Positions 11,451-24,200 of a stretch of 64,000 bases of DNA are shown here, piece by piece; the first letter of the stretch is position 1; every line of letters begins with the position of its first letter. The stretch covers positions 35,295,488 to 35,359,487 of the forward strand of contig CM038704.1 of the NCBI GenBank assembly GCA_021613375.1, read 5' to 3'. This stretch comes from Megaleporinus macrocephalus. Lineage: Eukaryota; Chordata; Actinopteri; Characiformes; Anostomidae. The notes beneath the pieces were generated by a model. That model searched no databases. It was given only the letters and a program-made list of their open reading frames with translations, and was not told the origin of the DNA. Position numbers and translations under genes: made by a program.

Positions 11451-11966
11451 TCTAATGACGTGTCAATGTTGGTGTAGATTGTTTTTAGGGGAGCGCTTTA
11501 ACACTCAGAAACACTTAAAAGAATTGAAAATGCTATTACAATGTTATAATTAAGTCAGATACAGATAAAAAACTGGTGCAGTGAGGAATCAGATCTCTGA
11601 GCTGAATAACTTTATAATTACATGTCATGTCAGAGCTTGCAGTTTGTGGCTATATTTTTGTTGTTTTTTTTTTTTTTTAATGACCATTTAAAAATTCCTT
11701 CCTGTCATGAAAAGTAGGTCCTCAAGGAACAGTTCTTGTTAACATAAAAATCGCTGTGTGCGCATTAAAATATATTAAACTTACTTAAAATTGTGCCACA
11801 ATTTGGGTTTTGTTTTTTAATGATTTAAATTTCAGATATTTCTTAAGTAAAATATACTTAATTTCAAGCCTTTAAGATCATTTAAAGTTCATGTTCCCTC
11901 AGTCAGCAAATGCTTCATTAACAAAACCTACAAAGTCTTCAAATAAAAAAAGCCTGTCAAAAAAGC

Positions 11967-12001
11967 TGTCTGGTTCTTGTTCTTAGGACAAGAACCAGAC
12001 A
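11967..12001. repeat. Perfect inverted repeat, 14-bp arms
   Basis: The left arm TGTCTGGTTCTTGT (11967-11980) is perfectly complementary to ACAAGAACCAGACA (11988-12001), with a 7-nt loop. It sits in otherwise plain AT-rich DNA. Confidence 0.9.
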
Positions 12002-12455
12002 TAGGAACTCTTACTTTTGTTTTTCTAAATATGCAACAATTTTCTAGGAACTACACTGTCAATCCTGTAGACACATAATAGTGCAAATGGTGGAATCCTG
12101 TTTAATGATCATAAATAAAGTTAACGAAATTTTATTCAGAAGCGTTAATGTGAAATTAAAGTCAGAATTATTAACTGTGTTGGTGTCAGGATTCAGACGT
12201 TCACCTCCTTAAACTCCCTTACAGAAAGCTATTACCAAAATGGTTAAAAATATGCTGGCTGATGTAAGAAACTTTGTTTTTAAAATAGTTTAGAGAAAGT
12301 TTTGACCTAAAGTGCATTAAAAACGCACTCATGGCAGAGATGTATATGCTGTGTGTCGTAAGGAAAGGCAGTTTCTCAAGCTAAACCTTTTTCAGAATTG
12401 TTATTTTACTTAAGATTACTGTTTTACGTGTAGGTTCACTAATGGTTTTGATAGC
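12002..12455. other. Nothing recognised
   Basis: AT-rich sequence without exon or element signals. Confidence 0.4.
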
Positions 12456-12520
12456 AAATAATGTATTTGTGTTATAGACATGGTGACCCCTGGTTCTCAT
12501 CACCACCACGGTAAAGAATT
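12456..12520 (+). repeat. Dispersed repeat, copy 1 (copy 2 at 14035-14095)
   Basis: GTGTTATAGACATGGTGACC followed by TTCTCATCACCACCACGGTA recurs at 14035-14095 as TGTGTTGTAGACATGGTAAA followed by TTCCCATCATCACCACTG. It is a pair of unnamed dispersed repeats on the same strand. Confidence 0.6.
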
Positions 12521-12599
12521 TAGACTGCCAGACCAAATCTGAATTTTGGTGCAGATTGATTTTTGATAGTTTGACAGCACAAAACCGCATAAAATCACA

Positions 12600-14030
12600 T
12601 TAGATGTGACTACATATCAAATCCAAACCACATTCGAAAGCAGTTTGAAATGCAATTTCAAATGGATTTTTACAGATGTGGCTCAGTCTGGATGCTTAAA
12701 TCAGATTTCAAAGTATCACACCAATCTTTGTAAATATCTTAGATCTGATTACTTTATTGATACTTCATTGTTTTCACTATGTTAACACAGTTTAAACTTA
12801 TAGTAAAATCCATCTTCTAAACTTACACACGAGCACACCATCAAAATCAGGGCTTATACACTATGAAATTGGTTCTTTAATATTAAGAAGAGGAACTGAG
12901 AGATTTGTTAAAATTACAGAAGAATGTACTACAGAAAGAAAGAGATGTTAGCAATTAGAGACTGTTAATAAAGGCAAAGCTGAATAATAGATCATAATGA
13001 AATGAAGTGTCATAAGTATGCATAGATGATACTGTATTCCAATTATTATTTAATGATCAATATCAAATAGCTATGATGAGAAGGTTTGTATTGGTGGGGA
13101 GGCTGCAGAAGAATGTGTAGAAGGAGTTCAGGATGGCATCTTGCTGTAGCTTTAAAACCAAATTAAGACCATATGATAAATACAAAACTGGGAGCTGGTA
13201 AACACAAAAAGTGTAGAAGTTTGGGCACCTTTGGGTAAATGACATGACAATTAATTTTACATAGAGGTGACATGCAAGACATGCAGTTTAATAATGATAT
13301 ACTTCGCCATCTAGTGTTAAAATTATCTAATGACGCTTCTGTGATCTTACCCATCCTCTACTGATAACCCATCCTCTACAGAAACACAATTCTGTATGTT
13401 TTAATAAGTTATTACTATTTATTTACTGAATTTACCATACAGGAAAAAACATCAAAAGTGGCCTGTCCTAAAGTCCATATTTTTATGTGTTGTTTTTCTC
13501 CAGTATGTTTAACTTAGCAAATAAATACAAATTGTGCAGATATAGTTTTGTTTCAAGATGTGTAAACCTTTTCATATTTAGGAAATAACAACACATAATT
13601 TGAGCAGGGATATACAAGCTTGCAATATTAATGTAACATCGAAACATTAGATATTGCTCTTTGAGACATCAAACAACAGTTTGACATGAGCATTCTGAAA
13701 ATTCCTGAACTTACTGTTCATATTCCCACAGACCATAAGTCTGTATATAAAATCTAAACTTATAAATAAATAAAAATAAAAAACACACTGGTATGATGAC
13801 AATTCTGTCAGTAATACAGCAAAATTCAGTTAATAAGTTCACAAAAATACAAAAATGTTCCTTTAATTAATCATCCTTTGAGAAGTTCTTTAGGGAATCG
13901 AAAATTGTCCGATCCTGATGGCTGTGTTCAAATTGTAGATTTTGGGCAGAATATTATTTTACCATCATCAACATTCCATCTAAACTCAATAACCGTGTGG
14001 GATCACTGGTGTTTTTGCTAGTAAATAAGA
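12600..14030. other. AT-rich, nothing recognised
   Basis: No conserved frame, RNA gene or bounded element is visible. Confidence 0.4.
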
Positions 14031-14034
14031 TGTC

Positions 14035-14095
14035 TATATTTGTGTTGTAGACATGGTAAATGCTGTTTCCCATCATCACCACTGTAAAAACATTT
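14035..14095 (+). repeat. Dispersed repeat, copy 2
   Basis: This is the partner of the block at 12456-12520. Confidence 0.6.
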
Positions 14096-14639
14096 TACAC
14101 TAAAACTAACTAAACTTTTGCTTATGTTATGTAATGAGTTATTCAACATGCATCCACTGCTTATTTACACAACCTTTGACTATATACAAGTATGTAAGAA
14201 ATAAACAAAACAAATAATTAAAAGTTTTTAAATTAATTAATAGAGAAATATTATTCAGGCACTATATTAACCCATTCATGTCCAACACCTATTTGTAGGA
14301 TGCTAAGGAGAAACACCACAGAATTCTTCCTGATTCCTGTCATTTTATTTCACAGTATCCGTTTGATGCGTCTTTATGGCATTAAATTTTCCTACTTTTT
14401 TTCACAATTTGTACGTTTTATTGTTAAGTCATATGATAAATTAAGTGATAAAACCTCACCACAAAGTGTGATCAATCTAAAAAAAATAGTCACTCACTCG
14501 TATCACTGTTCTGGAAAAGCTCTCATGAATCGTAAAAATAACAACAAAACCTGCAGACTAAGCCTACTTCACATTAATATGAAGGCCAAAATTATTTTTT
14601 TTTCTTGCTAAGTATTTTTTCTCCAATAAATAGATAGTT

Positions 14640-15061
14640 CAGCATATTTAGTTCTGCGCGGTGTGTTCGGAGGTCTTGGCAAATGAAGCGTTGAAGCCAA
14701 CCAAAGTTACGTCGACATTTGGAGACTAAATACAGCGAGTATGCATCTAAACCTGTGAAATTTTTTTAAAACAAACTTAAAGAATACCAAAGCAGGAAAA
14801 AGATCCTTGAATTGGCTTGCTCTGGAACTGATAACGCTAAAGCTGTTGAGCCATCATCAGCCATCTCATTAGGTGAGTGACTAAAAGTGCTGTAAATGGT
14901 TCGTTTCTTTTGTTGTGTGATTATGCAGTCAGTGTTACATGTCACGTGGATAGTTGCACTGTATTTAAACGGCAATAAAAAAATATTCTGGGGGGCCGTG
15001 GAAAGTTTTCGGATTGGGTTAAGTGGGCCTTGAGTTGCAAAAGGTTGGGGACCCCTGGTCC
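14640..15061 (+). mobile_element. Internally deleted hAT (Charlie-like) element with BED-type finger relic
   Basis: At 14655-14700 the plus strand reads CAVCSEVLANEALKPTK, the first half of the zinc finger of hAT/ZBED-type transposases. A frameshift puts the second half, RRHLETKYSEYASKPVKFF, in another frame; there the finger's usual His after ETK reads Tyr. From about 14778 the frame resumes with EYQSRKKILELACSGTDNAK. The right end (14960-15061) is typical hAT terminal sequence ending AGGTTGGGGACCCCTGG. The body of the transposase is missing. The element sits directly downstream of the cbx4-like last exon, which is on the opposite strand, and may have truncated it. Confidence 0.65.
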
Positions 15062-15263
15062 AGGGTGTAGTGCCGCTTGAGGCCTCTTCTTTGGTCTGAA
15101 TGAAGAAATATGTTTTTTTCTGAGGGCTTTAGAGCCAGACTGGAATTTACAATTAACTGCAATGGTTGATCCCCAGCAGAGTGGAACAACCAATCTGTAA
15201 ATCCATAAGTGTGGAGCTTGGCCTCATCATTGCTGTTTTTTTATATTTTAAATTACTCTCTTA

Positions 15264-15734
15264 TCAGTTGCTTAACCTCCAAATCTGCTTTCTTATTCTT
15301 AACTTGTTGTTACTATCTGTATATTTGCTCATCACAATAATTATTCGACCATTTGTATTCTTGTTCTTCACAATCTTCAGTTTGCTGCCTGTTCCATCGG
15401 CAGGGGCCTCCTTAGCAATGAGACTGGAGCAAGGTTTTGACTTCCTTTCACCAATTAAGTTATCAGAAAGCCTCTCAAGCTTTATGGTAATGACCCTTAG
15501 TTTGCTGTAGCATTCAAAGTTGTCATCTTGAACAAATTTTTGCTGAAATCTTTGCCAGCTTTCCTTAGTTACCTCCGGCCTTTTCACATTCTGGTAGATT
15601 TTGGGGTCAGGCTGGTAGTGGTGGTGTTTCTCGTTTTTCTGTTGCATCTGTGCAATGTTGAGGCAGCTGCTGTTGTCCTGTGATGCCTCCTGCAGGCCAG
15701 AGAGGGTGCTGGATCTCGGACTAAATAATTGGAC
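15264..15734 (-). CDS. cbx4: cbx4-like polycomb chromobox gene, last recognisable coding exon
   Basis: After a TTTTTTTCCAG acceptor, the exon opens in phase 0 with VQLFSPRSSTLSGLQEASQD, matching the start of the last CBX4 exon in type and phase. It keeps two CBX4-specific blocks, KHHHYQPDPKIYQ and KLKIVKNKNTNGRIIIVMSK, and runs 156 codons to TGA. CBX4 is a chromodomain subunit of polycomb repressive complex 1 and a SUMO E3 ligase in the nucleus. The usual long C-terminus, including the Pc box that binds RING1, is absent. A few codons beyond, another frame reads on briefly, and hAT sequence starts near 15061. Upstream exons on the same strand are at 21.2-26.1 kb (broken) and 40.1-44.3 kb (intact). 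I did not find exon 4. The identity is strong; whether the gene works is open. Confidence 0.75.
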   Translation of the reverse strand, partial: VQLFSPRSSTLSGLQEASQDNSSCLNIAQMQQKNEKHHHYQPDPKIYQNVKRPEVTKESWQRFQQKFVQDDNFECYSKLRVITIKLERLSDNLIGERKSKPCSSLIAKEAPADGTGSKLKIVKNKNTNGRIIIVMSKYTDSNNKLRIRKQIWRLSN

Positions 15735-15739
15735 CTGGA

Positions 15740-16845
15740 AAAAAATACTCATTAAACTGCAGTTCACCAGCCTAAACATACAAGGTTCAATTTCACTGAC
15801 CCTAGTAGTTTCCTGCAAAGTGGCCTGAAAGGGGTATTCAACATTTAAAATTAGGTTCACAACTAGGGGGTGACAATGTTCTGCTTGAGGGGAAAAATGG
15901 TTTATCACTAAGCAGGGAGCTGACAGGAAAGTTTAACCACAACCTATCAGTCATGTATTGTGCTTTTTATCACGTATCATTGTATTTTTGCTAGTGTAAA
16001 TTTTGAATATAGGACTTCCTCTATGATAATCTACTAGTCACAATGTGTTTCTTTGATGAGGATGATTCAAGTTGATTTTATCAACTTTTTTTTCACTTAA
16101 TTCACAAGCATTTCACTGACAGCTATAGAAACCCAGTTTTAAAACTTGGGACAGTATGTGAAATGTGAATGCAAACAGAAAGTAATGATTTATAACTGCA
16201 TCCAAACTATTTGAATTGAAACAGTAATAAGACAAGATGTTTTTTATTTTAATGTTTACTTTATTATCTTCATATTGTCACATTCCAAAAAAAGTAGAAA
16301 CAGAGCAATTTATGATAAGAACATTGTTAAATGTTTGGAAAACAATTTAAAGGAGGTAATGCTTGAGAATAAATGGAGCATGCAGGAAAGGCAGAGTCAA
16401 CAAGGATGGGAAGAGACGTTCCTGCGTTCCATTGCTAAAATTGCTAAACAACATTCCTGCACAAGCAATGGCAAAAAGTATTTAAAAAAATAATTAAATT
16501 ACAATTAAAAAAGATATTTCATCAAGTACAATGCATATTATTATAAAACGATTAAGAAAATCCAGAAAAACCTTGCACAAAAAGCAAGGCCAAAACCCGT
16601 GAGCTTCAACCTCTTAGACGTTACTGCACTAAAAACCAGCATGCTTCTTCGATGACTATCACTACATGGGCTTGGAAATACTTAAACTGTGGAATAATCC
16701 AGTTCAACAGCTAAAAACTTTGTTGTTTTCCTGCCGCGTATTTGTAAAAAATCTGTTGTTTAACAAACCAAAAGCTCAATCAGACAGATATTCTTTTAAG
16801 ACCTTCCTCATCCATTAGATTAGTATTAAACACAAACCTTAAAAA
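15740..16845. other. No gene recognised; intron of the cbx4-like locus
   Basis: The 16275-16493 open frame (Lys/Gln-rich) has no recognised domain. It may be degraded upstream sequence of the L1 that follows. Confidence 0.35.
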
Positions 16846-18670
16846 AAAACCTTAAAACTGCTAAAGGATCTAAATTAGAAGACGTTAATAAATCCCTGAA
16901 CAATATCAACCTACCAAAGTTAACCGAAGAACAAAAACAAACACTTGACAAACCAATATCACAAGAAGAATTCTTTAATGCCTTAAATTGCGTGCCTAGC
17001 AACAAAGCTCCCGGACCAGATGGATACCCTGCCGAGTTTTACAAACAATTTTGGCCAATTCTAGCCCCACTTTTCCACAAAATGATATCAGAAATAAAAC
17101 AAAATATGACACTACCAGCTAATATGTATACTGCAACCATCTCCCTACACCTCAAACCAAATAAGGACCCTACTTTAAATTATAAATAAAGCACTAGCCA
17201 ATAGAATTGAAACAGTTATCCAAAATTGAATACATCTCGACAGGCTTAAAGGTCGTCATTCAACCACAAATATGCGTAGAATGCTAAACCTAATTGCTTA
17301 CACTTCTCACCATTCCCACACCAATTATAACACTGGATGCCGAAAAAGCTTATGAGGATGGGATTTGGGGAATCATTTATAAATTGGATTCAGATTTTAT
17401 ACACCTCACACAAAGCCACAGTCAATACTAATGGGGTAATATCTCAACCCACAATACTACACCGAGGTACTAGACAAGGATGCTCACTCTCCCCATACCT
17501 TTTCTCTATCTTCATCGAACCACTAGCAGCCACAATACGACAAAATATAAAAATAATAATAAACCACCTAGAACCAAACTCTCCACATTACAAAATTCAA
17601 AGTCCCACGGCGGCCTAGAAGCCCCAAATTTCTAGGCTGCCGTTTTAACAATACAACAGAGGCAACAACTCTGACAGCCTGGTGGTCACTTCACAAGATA
17701 ACAAATTCAGTCCTTACACCAACAATCCACACTCCCATTTAGAATAACCTGGACTTCATCAACAATAAAAAAAAACATTACACCTCTCCACCTGGATAGA
17801 AAAAGGCATTACACATGTTAACCACATTTATCACAACAATATATTTATGTCACTCCCAGAATTAATCCAGAAATACGGCATCAGGAGCAGTCATTTCCTA
17901 CAATATCAACAACCAAGATCAGTAATCTGTCCAAAAATCAACTCAAAAACACTTGACTTACCTATCCCAATCTCAGAATGTATTAACATCACCATCACTA
18001 AAAAATATTGTCTAAAGTATATCAAATAATAGCTCAATCAAACCTCACAATTACAATCCCTATCAAACACTGGGAGACTTTTCCGTAGCTCCTGAGTAGA
18101 CTTCTGGCTCTAGGTATGTAATAATAACCATCACATGTTCACAAGTCCTAATCTACAACTTATTCAGTATAAAATCATTCATAGAGTTCATTACACCACA
18201 CACAAGATGTTTAAAATGGGATTTACAAATACAGCAATCTGTACACAATGCACCCAAAACACAAACGACAGCTATATCTATGCTCTGTGGCACTGCACAC
18301 TTGTTTACCAGTTTTGGCAAGAAATCATAACCTTCTTATCGCATACCTTTGACAGCCACATCGAGCTATCACCATCACTCTGCCTGCTAGGAGACATATC
18401 AACCAGTATGACAAAAGAAAGTAATAGAATGCTTCTTATAGCCCTAACCATCGCCAAGAATACCATACTCACGAATTGGAAAGCAAAACAAAACATCAAG
18501 AATAATCACTGGAAAAACTGACTACATATCAATGGAGAAACCTTCAGACACCACCAATATCAAAACTACTGACTCAGATCTAGCCTGGACACTCCTGACA
18601 AAAGCCTTACAGAACCCTAAAGTACTCCACATAATGTATATTTTTTCTTTTTCTTAAATAAATAAAGTCT
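16846..18670 (+). mobile_element. L1-clade LINE fragment (ORF2) with internal deletion
   Basis: The stretch encodes pieces of L1 ORF2 in broken frames. RT motifs appear as NKAPGPDGYPAEFYKQFW (about 17000-17060) and GTRQGCSLSPYLFSIFIEPL (about 17464-17523). A C-terminal zinc-knuckle-like segment has C-x2-C and H-C in CTQC...ALWHC (about 18236-18300). Between about 17600 and 17625 the reading jumps from just after the RT fingers/palm to the GGLEAPNF block, so the catalytic YADD part is missing. An AATAAA-bearing tail ends near 18670. The element lies in the presumed intron between cbx4-like exons 3 and 5, antisense to that gene. Confidence 0.85.
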
Positions 18671-19115
18671 ATATTCACTTGTTATAATTTACATTGATGC
18701 ATCATTCAATGATGCCATTTGTGATGTAATTTATAGTCACAGCAGTTTACACAAATTTACATGTCCTGTAAGCTGATTCATTTCACACAAAAGCCATGAC
18801 TGATTGGTTTCAGTACAAATGTTACTTTATATTTTGCACCATCACTTGAAACCTAATGAAGTAAGAAATCCCATATCTGAATGTCAAACTTTACAGCTAA
18901 TGTTGCATCCTATAGGAGTAAATGCCTGATTCAGATCTCCGCAAATCTTAGTTCTGACAGTAAAAATATAATTTTGATTTATCTGACAGTTTCCATTTTG
19001 CCTCATTTAAGTTCATTTAAGTGTGTTTTGGCCCAAATAAGACAGCAGCGTTTCTAGATTGTATTGACATATAACTTCTTTGCATGATACAGCTTTAACG
19101 TGTACAGTAATGCAA
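18671..19115. other. Nothing recognised
   Basis: AT-rich, with no exon or element boundary seen. Confidence 0.4.
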
Positions 19116-19420
19116 ACTGTGTTCACAGACAGTGACTTCTGGAAGTGTTCCTGAGCCCATGCAGTGATTTCCAGGACAGAATGCCCGTTTTTAATGCAGT
19201 GCCGCCTGAGGGCCTAAAGATCATGAGCATCCAGTATCAACTGTCAGGCTTGCCCCATGCACACAGAGATTTCTCCAGATTCTCAGAATCTTTTGATATT
19301 ATGTAATGTAGATGTTTTATTAGTACCACTTACTTTTCCAACCTTTTGTTGCCCATCCCAACTATTTTTTGCCATCAACACATTTTTCTGCCATCAAATT
19401 TTAAATTAGTTAATCATTTT
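19116..19420. repeat. Dispersed fish DNA-transposon-type repeat fragment
   Basis: GGAAGTGTTCCTGAGCCCAT, CAGTGCCGCCTGAGGGCC and GAGATTTCTCCAGATTCTC are blocks of a very common non-autonomous fish repeat as I remember it. The distal part (CAACCTTTTGTTGCCCATCC) is joined after an internal deletion. An opposite-end fragment of the same family lies at 27630-27860. Confidence 0.6.
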
Positions 19421-20811
19421 CTTGAAAGATAAAATGTCTTACTTCCAATGTCTGATAGGTGTTCTATGTGTGGCCCTCATCAAGTGGTTACACAATAGAA
19501 ATCTCTAAAATCAAACGTGCTACTGTGATACCTCTTAAAATTCCCCAAATTAAGGACACACACAGTTCTGATGAGACTGATACAGTAGAAAGATTTTATT
19601 TTTATATATTTTAAGACAGAACCTAAAACGCAGTTAAAAATACAATTTGTTCTTTAATTCCAAATCACAAATACTATTAAAAAAACTATAACAAACTTCA
19701 GTATTTGGCTAACATCAAACAGCATCCAATCATGCCATTATCACAACCAGGTAGCCGTTCCCCAACCAGAAGACTGTGGCACTCACAGGTGACTCTAGGG
19801 TCTCACAAAAGAGACAGAAAATACAACCATTGGCCTCAGACTTTGCCACCCCACACCAAATCCTATACACACACACACAAATAAGATTACTATAATAAAT
19901 AAATAAATCTTTACATGCACAAGAAAATTATAAATCAAATATATATATATAAAAAAGAAAACAATCAACTTTAAATCAATCAAAGTTATTCTCAACCAAA
20001 ATATATCCAAAAAAACCCAATGGCATACACTGTCTGCCAAGGTGAACTGAGACCACCTAGAATGTGATCGGAGGCCACACTAGTCAGTCATGAGGAAATT
20101 CGTTTTAAAATGGCTACACATATGATTTAGGCACCCAATGTGATAAAAAAATCCTTTGAGCATCTACTACAAGGGATGCTCAACCTTCCAGTAATCCAGA
20201 ATAAAAATAATAAAATCAAATGTACATAAAACACATTTCACATAAATAAAAAAAACAGTGGCTATTATCCCCCAGGCACCTGCGCCCTGTAAGACAACGT
20301 AGGCACAAGGTTACTAAAATGAGCCTAGTTTCAACACAGCATCCCTTTAACATAAACCAGCTCGTACCTGTACAGCGATGTATTAACACATGTACTCCTG
20401 AGAACCTCAGCTCCCACCAAGCATCCAAATCGATCTCAGACTATAATAAAACGTACCATAACAAAAGAGCATTAGATCACAACAACCGCATTGTGTCTTC
20501 ATGCTACTAATCACTCAGACACTCCAACACACATTGTTCAAACTTACAGTTTCCAGCCGCTGGATCAAACACTGACACCACTTAATCCATCCAAAACAGT
20601 CCTTCTATGGATGGAGCCTTCACCTTTCACGGCCCGTGCTGCCACTTGCTACTCTCGTTAATGATCTACAAAAACGCGCAGTATAAAGCACAGAAACAAC
20701 TGTTACATATTAACTTGATAAGAAAGAAATTACCTGCTGCACATGAAGACCGGCAGAACTCAAACGAGACCAAACGATACTTTGGTGAGCTATCGCGGGA
20801 CTAAAAAAACA
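19421..20811. other. No gene established; possible minus-strand 5' exon signals
   Basis: On the minus strand, CGGCTGGAAACT/GTAAGT at about 20550-20570 and GCAGCAG/GTAATT near 20725 look like splice donors downstream of GC-richer sequence. No open frame of known family accompanies them. There are CA repeats near 19866-19880. Confidence 0.3.
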
Positions 20812-21218
20812 TTTTTTTAAGAATTACTTTAACTCTTTTGATGTATCTACATTAAGGAGCATGTATTTTTATACTTTTATTGGTGAAAAAAATGTTGTTT
20901 TTTTACTAGATGACTAGCAGCATTACTCAGGTAAGGGACTTGTGTACTTCTGCCACCGGATGCACAGATTAAAGCATGTATCAGAAAGCTCCTATAGCAT
21001 CCATGCAGTAAGAAGCCTTTCAACATCAAATTCATATTTTATTTTGTAATTAATTTTGTATTATTTCTGTATCATTTGTCACACTTGGTAGCAGTTTACT
21101 GTCTCACTAGCAGCTGAAAGACACACTGAAGTATACTGAATTTAACTGAATTGATAACTAATAGAAAGAGAGAGAAAGTAGTGAAAGCTTCACTCTTCCT
21201 CCTTTTCCTTCACTTCAC

Positions 21219-24200
21219 CTGTTTTGGAAGGCAACCAGCAGTCCAAGATGTTTTCCTCTGGTTCCCATGTGTTATACCTATAGAACAAAGGAAAACAGTG
21301 AGAGGGAGGGAGGGAGAGCATGAACAGACTTGTGAACATGACTGTATCTGTTAGCCATACCCTGTTAAATGTGTAAAACAGGTATCGTTACTCTATATTT
21401 AACTTGTAAGTGTGCTGCTTTTTAAATTAATATGAGGTTCCACACATCAGAAAAAAACATGATGAATCAAGTTTGACTGGTATGTTGTATGAATAAAAGC
21501 ATAAAAAAGAAAAAAGTAGACCAAAAATATCATTTGTAACAGAAAAAAGAGAACAGGGATGTTTCTCTAGTAATGCCATTCTTAAAGTCCTCTGCACATT
21601 TCCTGTCTCTCCACATCAACCAACTCTCTACACGTCTCCTCTTTAATGTCCTCCTGACACAAAAACATTTAATCCACACCTTTTTATGTATATTTAAAAA
21701 CACTACAAACACATTGCAAACTCAAAAATGGGCTGTGCATTTAGAAAATACTTTCATTAACATAGCACCTGAGGTACTTTTCACAAATACAGAAACCACA
21801 AGCAACTTCAGAAGTGCAAAGCCAGTCACAACACAGCGGTGATGTTTCTGTGTGATAAAGGAGATGAAATATTTGTGATGGAACAGACTAAACTTGAACT
21901 TGAAAACTCACATTCCACTGCGTGCATGGTTAACTTGGCTGACCTATCGCCACTAGCTGTACTACTGTAGTCAGCAACATCTGCTAGGCTATTTAAAAAT
22001 TTCAGTTACACCCTACAGCTAATTTCCACCACACTGTAAAAAAGTATTTCATTGGTTCAACCAAAGATTGTAAGAATTTATTTTCATTGTACAGATTACA
22101 CAGACATTAAGCAGCAGTCTTTACTGTGCATTTAATAAGACATTTAACATAAAGTTTTCAAAATTTTTTAAATGAAGTCAAACAAATTAAGTCTGGATGT
22201 AAAAGAATACAGCATCTTTGGTCTTGTAAAAGCAACAGCGTAAGAAGTTACTGAGTATTGCACATAGGTGAACTTGTACAGATAGTAAAATGAAGTCACT
22301 GGAGTACAGAATGTCAAATATAAAAGATATATTATGAACTGATTCCTACAATGTAATAACATATAGTGTCCCTGAGTGTGTTGTTCCTGTACTTTCAGTG
22401 CTGGGTTGTAATGTCAGTGTTGGGTAGTGGTCAGTTCTCTTGTTGCACTAGATTAGAAAATGTTCTTAAGTCTATCAGTCCGTGATGTAATTGATCTGTA
22501 CCATATGGCAGAGCATCGAGTTGTCGTGTCCTACTATGTCTATTATGTGGTAATAAGCAAATAAGTACTCCGAACGGAAAGTTGAGTTGTCTACCATTTG
22601 TAATTTTTTAGGTTGAACCAATAATCTACAATCTAATCTGCAGTATGCCAACAATTAACAATTAAACAACACTTAATATGCTGAAATATAAACATTTACA
22701 GTTATATAGGTTGTGCAAGTTTTACAGTGTTTTGCTGTTTGGAGACTTTGTTCAGCCAAATTAAGTGGAGGATATTTTTTTTTAATTTGGTTGTAGTTTG
22801 TAATTTAATTGTGTTCATATCTTGCCTGTTTATTTAATAAGAAACTGAAAAGAGAATGTTGAATATGCAGCCAACGCTCAAAGCTACGGCACAGAAAAGC
22901 AAGCTGAAAAAAAAACTTGAATGCTTGCTTGTGCAGTAAAGCTTGCGGATAGTGATTCAGACTTCTTTTGGCTATGACTCAGTAACAATAACTCAGCAAT
23001 GCTGTAACTAACAACTGCAAATAACATTTTGTTGATTCTGATTTGTGATTTCTTTTTAAGTTTAGAACAGGCGAATGAAAGCAGGTTGAAACCGACCAAG
23101 ATTTGTGAAGAACTTCACAGTCCTGATAAGTACATTTATTTACTTTATCAACACAAACAACATGAAAACTTATAAAACTGTGTTTCAGCTCAAATAGTAA
23201 AAATTCACAAACACAGCAAACCAGAGCAAAATTTCACAAACAGAGTAGTGCTGCTTGTCCTGTCTGACATTCACGTCATTTAAGTTTTTGCATCGTTAGG
23301 TGAGAACTAAATGTTTCTGACTTTTTAATTTCATATACAAATACCATTAACAACCTTGCAGACTGACCTTTTATTACCTGATGTGTGGAAAAGAAGTTTT
23401 GATATATTTAATTCAGGTGTTTATTCATTATTTTGCATAAAAATAGGGTACTTCGGTTAGTTGGCCAAACATTGGTACAGCAGTACCTAACTTCAGCCCT
23501 TTTTTTCAAAATATGCTCAAAAAATACTAAAAAATACAAGGACTTTCAGATATACACAAACTGCAGGTAACCATGTAAATTAATTTGTTATAGACGTTAT
23601 CTGATTTGTGAAACTGTTTGGGTATAGCCATATTTTTATCATGTGCATAAAATTGAGCATTTCAGTTTTTGGAACAAACTATGACCCAGCAATTTATGTA
23701 GCTTTAATAAATGATCAAGAAAGGACTACAGACTCAAATTAACCCACCAGATATTTGTGCCTGTCAATCCTTTATTAGTACTCCATAAATAGGAAGTTGT
23801 ACGTTCTAGATTTCCTCTTTTGCTGTAGCACTAAAGTCCAAAATGTATATACATTGCTGGGTCAATAGTTAAATACCCTGTTTTCAATGGAAAAATGACT
23901 GTTTAACACAGCATTTTACTGACAAAGCTTATCAATAAACTTCTGGCACAAATATAGAATCAAATACATGAGTGACACAAATGTAGATTTTGAAGATTTT
24001 GTAGATTTTGAACATCACACGCATACACACTAAATACACAACATAAGTAAATTCTGAACTGGTCACCAACATTTAGTCTTAGTCACCATAGTATTTAGCA
24101 CAGTATGAAACAGACTGTTTTGGTAACTCTTTTGCACACTTCAGCACAAAACCATATTTTTGCTATTACACACTTAGCACATTCTGCATGTCTTTTTGCA

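Noticed and set aside
15166..15510. 114-codon plus-strand frame
   Set aside because: It is the reverse shadow of the cbx4-like last exon and is low-complexity Leu/Phe-rich. The minus-strand frame has a clear family match.
19795..20040. 81-codon hydrophobic minus-strand frame
   Set aside because: Driven by AT-rich and CA-repeat sequence, with no recognisable domain.
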